Assembly: GCF_025736935.1 (NCBI RefSeq)
Contig: NZ_CP107048.1
Coordinates: forward strand, 372,001 to 436,000
Direction of reading: 5' to 3'
Source of the DNA: Qipengyuania sp. SS22
Lineage (GTDB): Bacteria > Pseudomonadota > Alphaproteobacteria > Sphingomonadales > Sphingomonadaceae
Length of the DNA: 64,000 bases
Positions within the stretch are counted from its first letter, which is position 1; every line of letters starts with the position of its first letter. Shown here piece after piece: positions 63,255 to 64,000 of this stretch. The position numbers and the translations under genes are program-made. Below the pieces are notes generated by a model. That model searched no databases, was not told the origin of the DNA, and was given only the letters and a program-made list of their open reading frames with translations.

Positions 63255-64000
63255 ATGGGCCTATTCAACTTCTTCCGGCGCAGGCCGCAGCCGCTGGCGG
63301 AGCTTCCGTCGCACAGCGGCTATTACGCCACGCATGATGCGCTCGATTACGACGATTGGGACAGCCGGCTCGACCGGCTCGACAGCGCGCTCGACGCGGA
63401 AGAGAAGAAGCGTCTGCGCTGGTGGCAGCGCGACTACTGGCTTGGTCGGCGCAAGCGCTGGTGGCTGGGGCGCATTCTTGCGGCGATAATCGCCCTGTTC
63501 ATCGTGCTGGTTGCATGGCTGGCGATCACCGCACCGCTGTCGAAATCGCTCGAACCGATTGCCCCCCCGCAGATCACGCTGCTTGCCGCCGATGGCACGC
63601 CGATCGCGCGCAATGGCGCGATAACCGACGAACCGGTCGCGGTGGCGGACCTGCCGCCGCATGTCATCGCGGCGTTCCTGGCGACCGAGGACCGGCGGTT
63701 CTATTCGCATTGGGGAATCGACCCGCGCGGGATTGCCCGGGCGGCCTTCACCGGGACCGGCGGGGGCAGCACGATCACCCAGCAGCTGGCAAAGTTTACC
63801 TTCCTCACCCCCGAACGGACGCTGACGCGCAAGGCACGCGAGGCTCTGATCGCGTTCTGGCTGGAAAGCTGGCTGACAAAGGACGAGATCCTCAGCCGCT
63901 ACCTGTCCAACGCCTATTTCGGTGACAATGTTTACGGACTGCGCGCGGCGAGCCTGCACTATTTCTATCGCAAGCCGGAGAACCTGAAACCCAACCAGGC
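63255..64000 (+). CDS. Class A penicillin-binding protein (transglycosylase part), 3' partial
   Basis: 248 residues visible. Cytoplasmic basic tail (to about residue 70), one membrane anchor (about 72-94) and a GT51 peptidoglycan transglycosylase domain: FLATEDRRFYSHWGIDPRGIARA with the catalytic Glu, and GGGSTITQQLAKFTFL. The transpeptidase domain lies beyond the window. It polymerises glycan strands at the periplasmic face. No Shine-Dalgarno is evident before ATG 63255. Confidence 0.9.
   Translation, partial: MGLFNFFRRRPQPLAELPSHSGYYATHDALDYDDWDSRLDRLDSALDAEEKKRLRWWQRDYWLGRRKRWWLGRILAAIIALFIVLVAWLAITAPLSKSLEPIAPPQITLLAADGTPIARNGAITDEPVAVADLPPHVIAAFLATEDRRFYSHWGIDPRGIARAAFTGTGGGSTITQQLAKFTFLTPERTLTRKAREALIAFWLESWLTKDEILSRYLSNAYFGDNVYGLRAASLHYFYRKPENLKPNQ

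Overview
High-GC DNA with dense, mostly overlapping genes. The gene content points to an alphaproteobacterium of the order Sphingomonadales, probably Erythrobacteraceae-like: three large TonB-dependent receptors with sphingomonad-style TonB boxes, aerobic-type CobS, the hisG-hisD-nusB-thiL run, the infA-maf-RNase E/G-like-yacG run, a short-form HisG, an entericidin peptide and many short alphaproteobacterial conserved genes. This assignment is inferred from gene content and style only; no rRNA gene is present. One tRNA (Phe, GAA) was found. No CRISPR array, integrase, transposase or prophage was seen.

Layout. 0-6 kb: end of an NAD(P)-binding protein gene, an ABA4-like membrane protein, an acyl-CoA ligase and a DUF938 methyltransferase in one tightly packed run, then small lipoprotein and membrane genes, an entericidin and an EamA exporter. 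6-12.3 kb: an orphan CpaF-type secretion ATPase, divergent glmS, and a membrane GGDEF-EAL protein. 12.2-16.6 kb: purC, purS and purQ on the minus strand, with a TonB receptor lying between purC and purS on the plus strand. 16.7-21 kb: bioF-bioD-bioA operon facing a CPA1 antiporter. 21-24.3 kb: secreted esterase, tRNA-Phe, yacG, RNase E/G-like, maf, infA. 24.5-31.8 kb: a TonB receptor with an unusual Cys-repeat insert, an HI0933-type flavoprotein, an APC permease and uvrC. 31.8-36.2 kb: an accessory stretch with a lipoprotein, a GIY-YIG gene framed by perfect inverted palindromes, a putative HTH protein, a UspA gene with an FNR/FixK-type box, and a DEAD-box helicase. 36.5-40.3 kb: TonB receptor plus beta-propeller phytase. 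40.3-45.4 kb: tesB and a four-gene operon of two GNAT/FemAB-like proteins, a JmjC-like cupin and a polytopic membrane protein. 45.5-51.1 kb: hppA, thiL, nusB, hisD, hisG. 51.1-55.6 kb: DUF2332, alpha/beta hydrolase, SDR, pirin, a secreted protein and BolA. 55.7-62.1 kb: J-domain gene followed by a detoxification/electrophile-type block (RibD-like, two GSTs, three VOC/DUF1428-type proteins, DoxX, HxlR regulator, DUF2236). 62.2-64 kb: cobS and the start of a class A penicillin-binding protein.

The items most worth following up are: (1) the GIY-YIG endonuclease gene boxed by exact 27-bp inverted copies of a GAAA-loop palindrome; (2) the GNAT / JmjC-cupin / GNAT / membrane-protein operon, whose four genes are translationally coupled or nearly so; (3) thiL, which has no ATG/GTG/TTG start that preserves the catalytic N-terminus and appears to start at CTG overlapping the nusB stop; (4) a tandem Cys-containing repeat inserted in a TonB receptor barrel; (5) the perfect FNR-type box placed at about -41.5 before uspA; (6) the detoxification block lying between a J-domain gene and cobS, which are normally neighbours.
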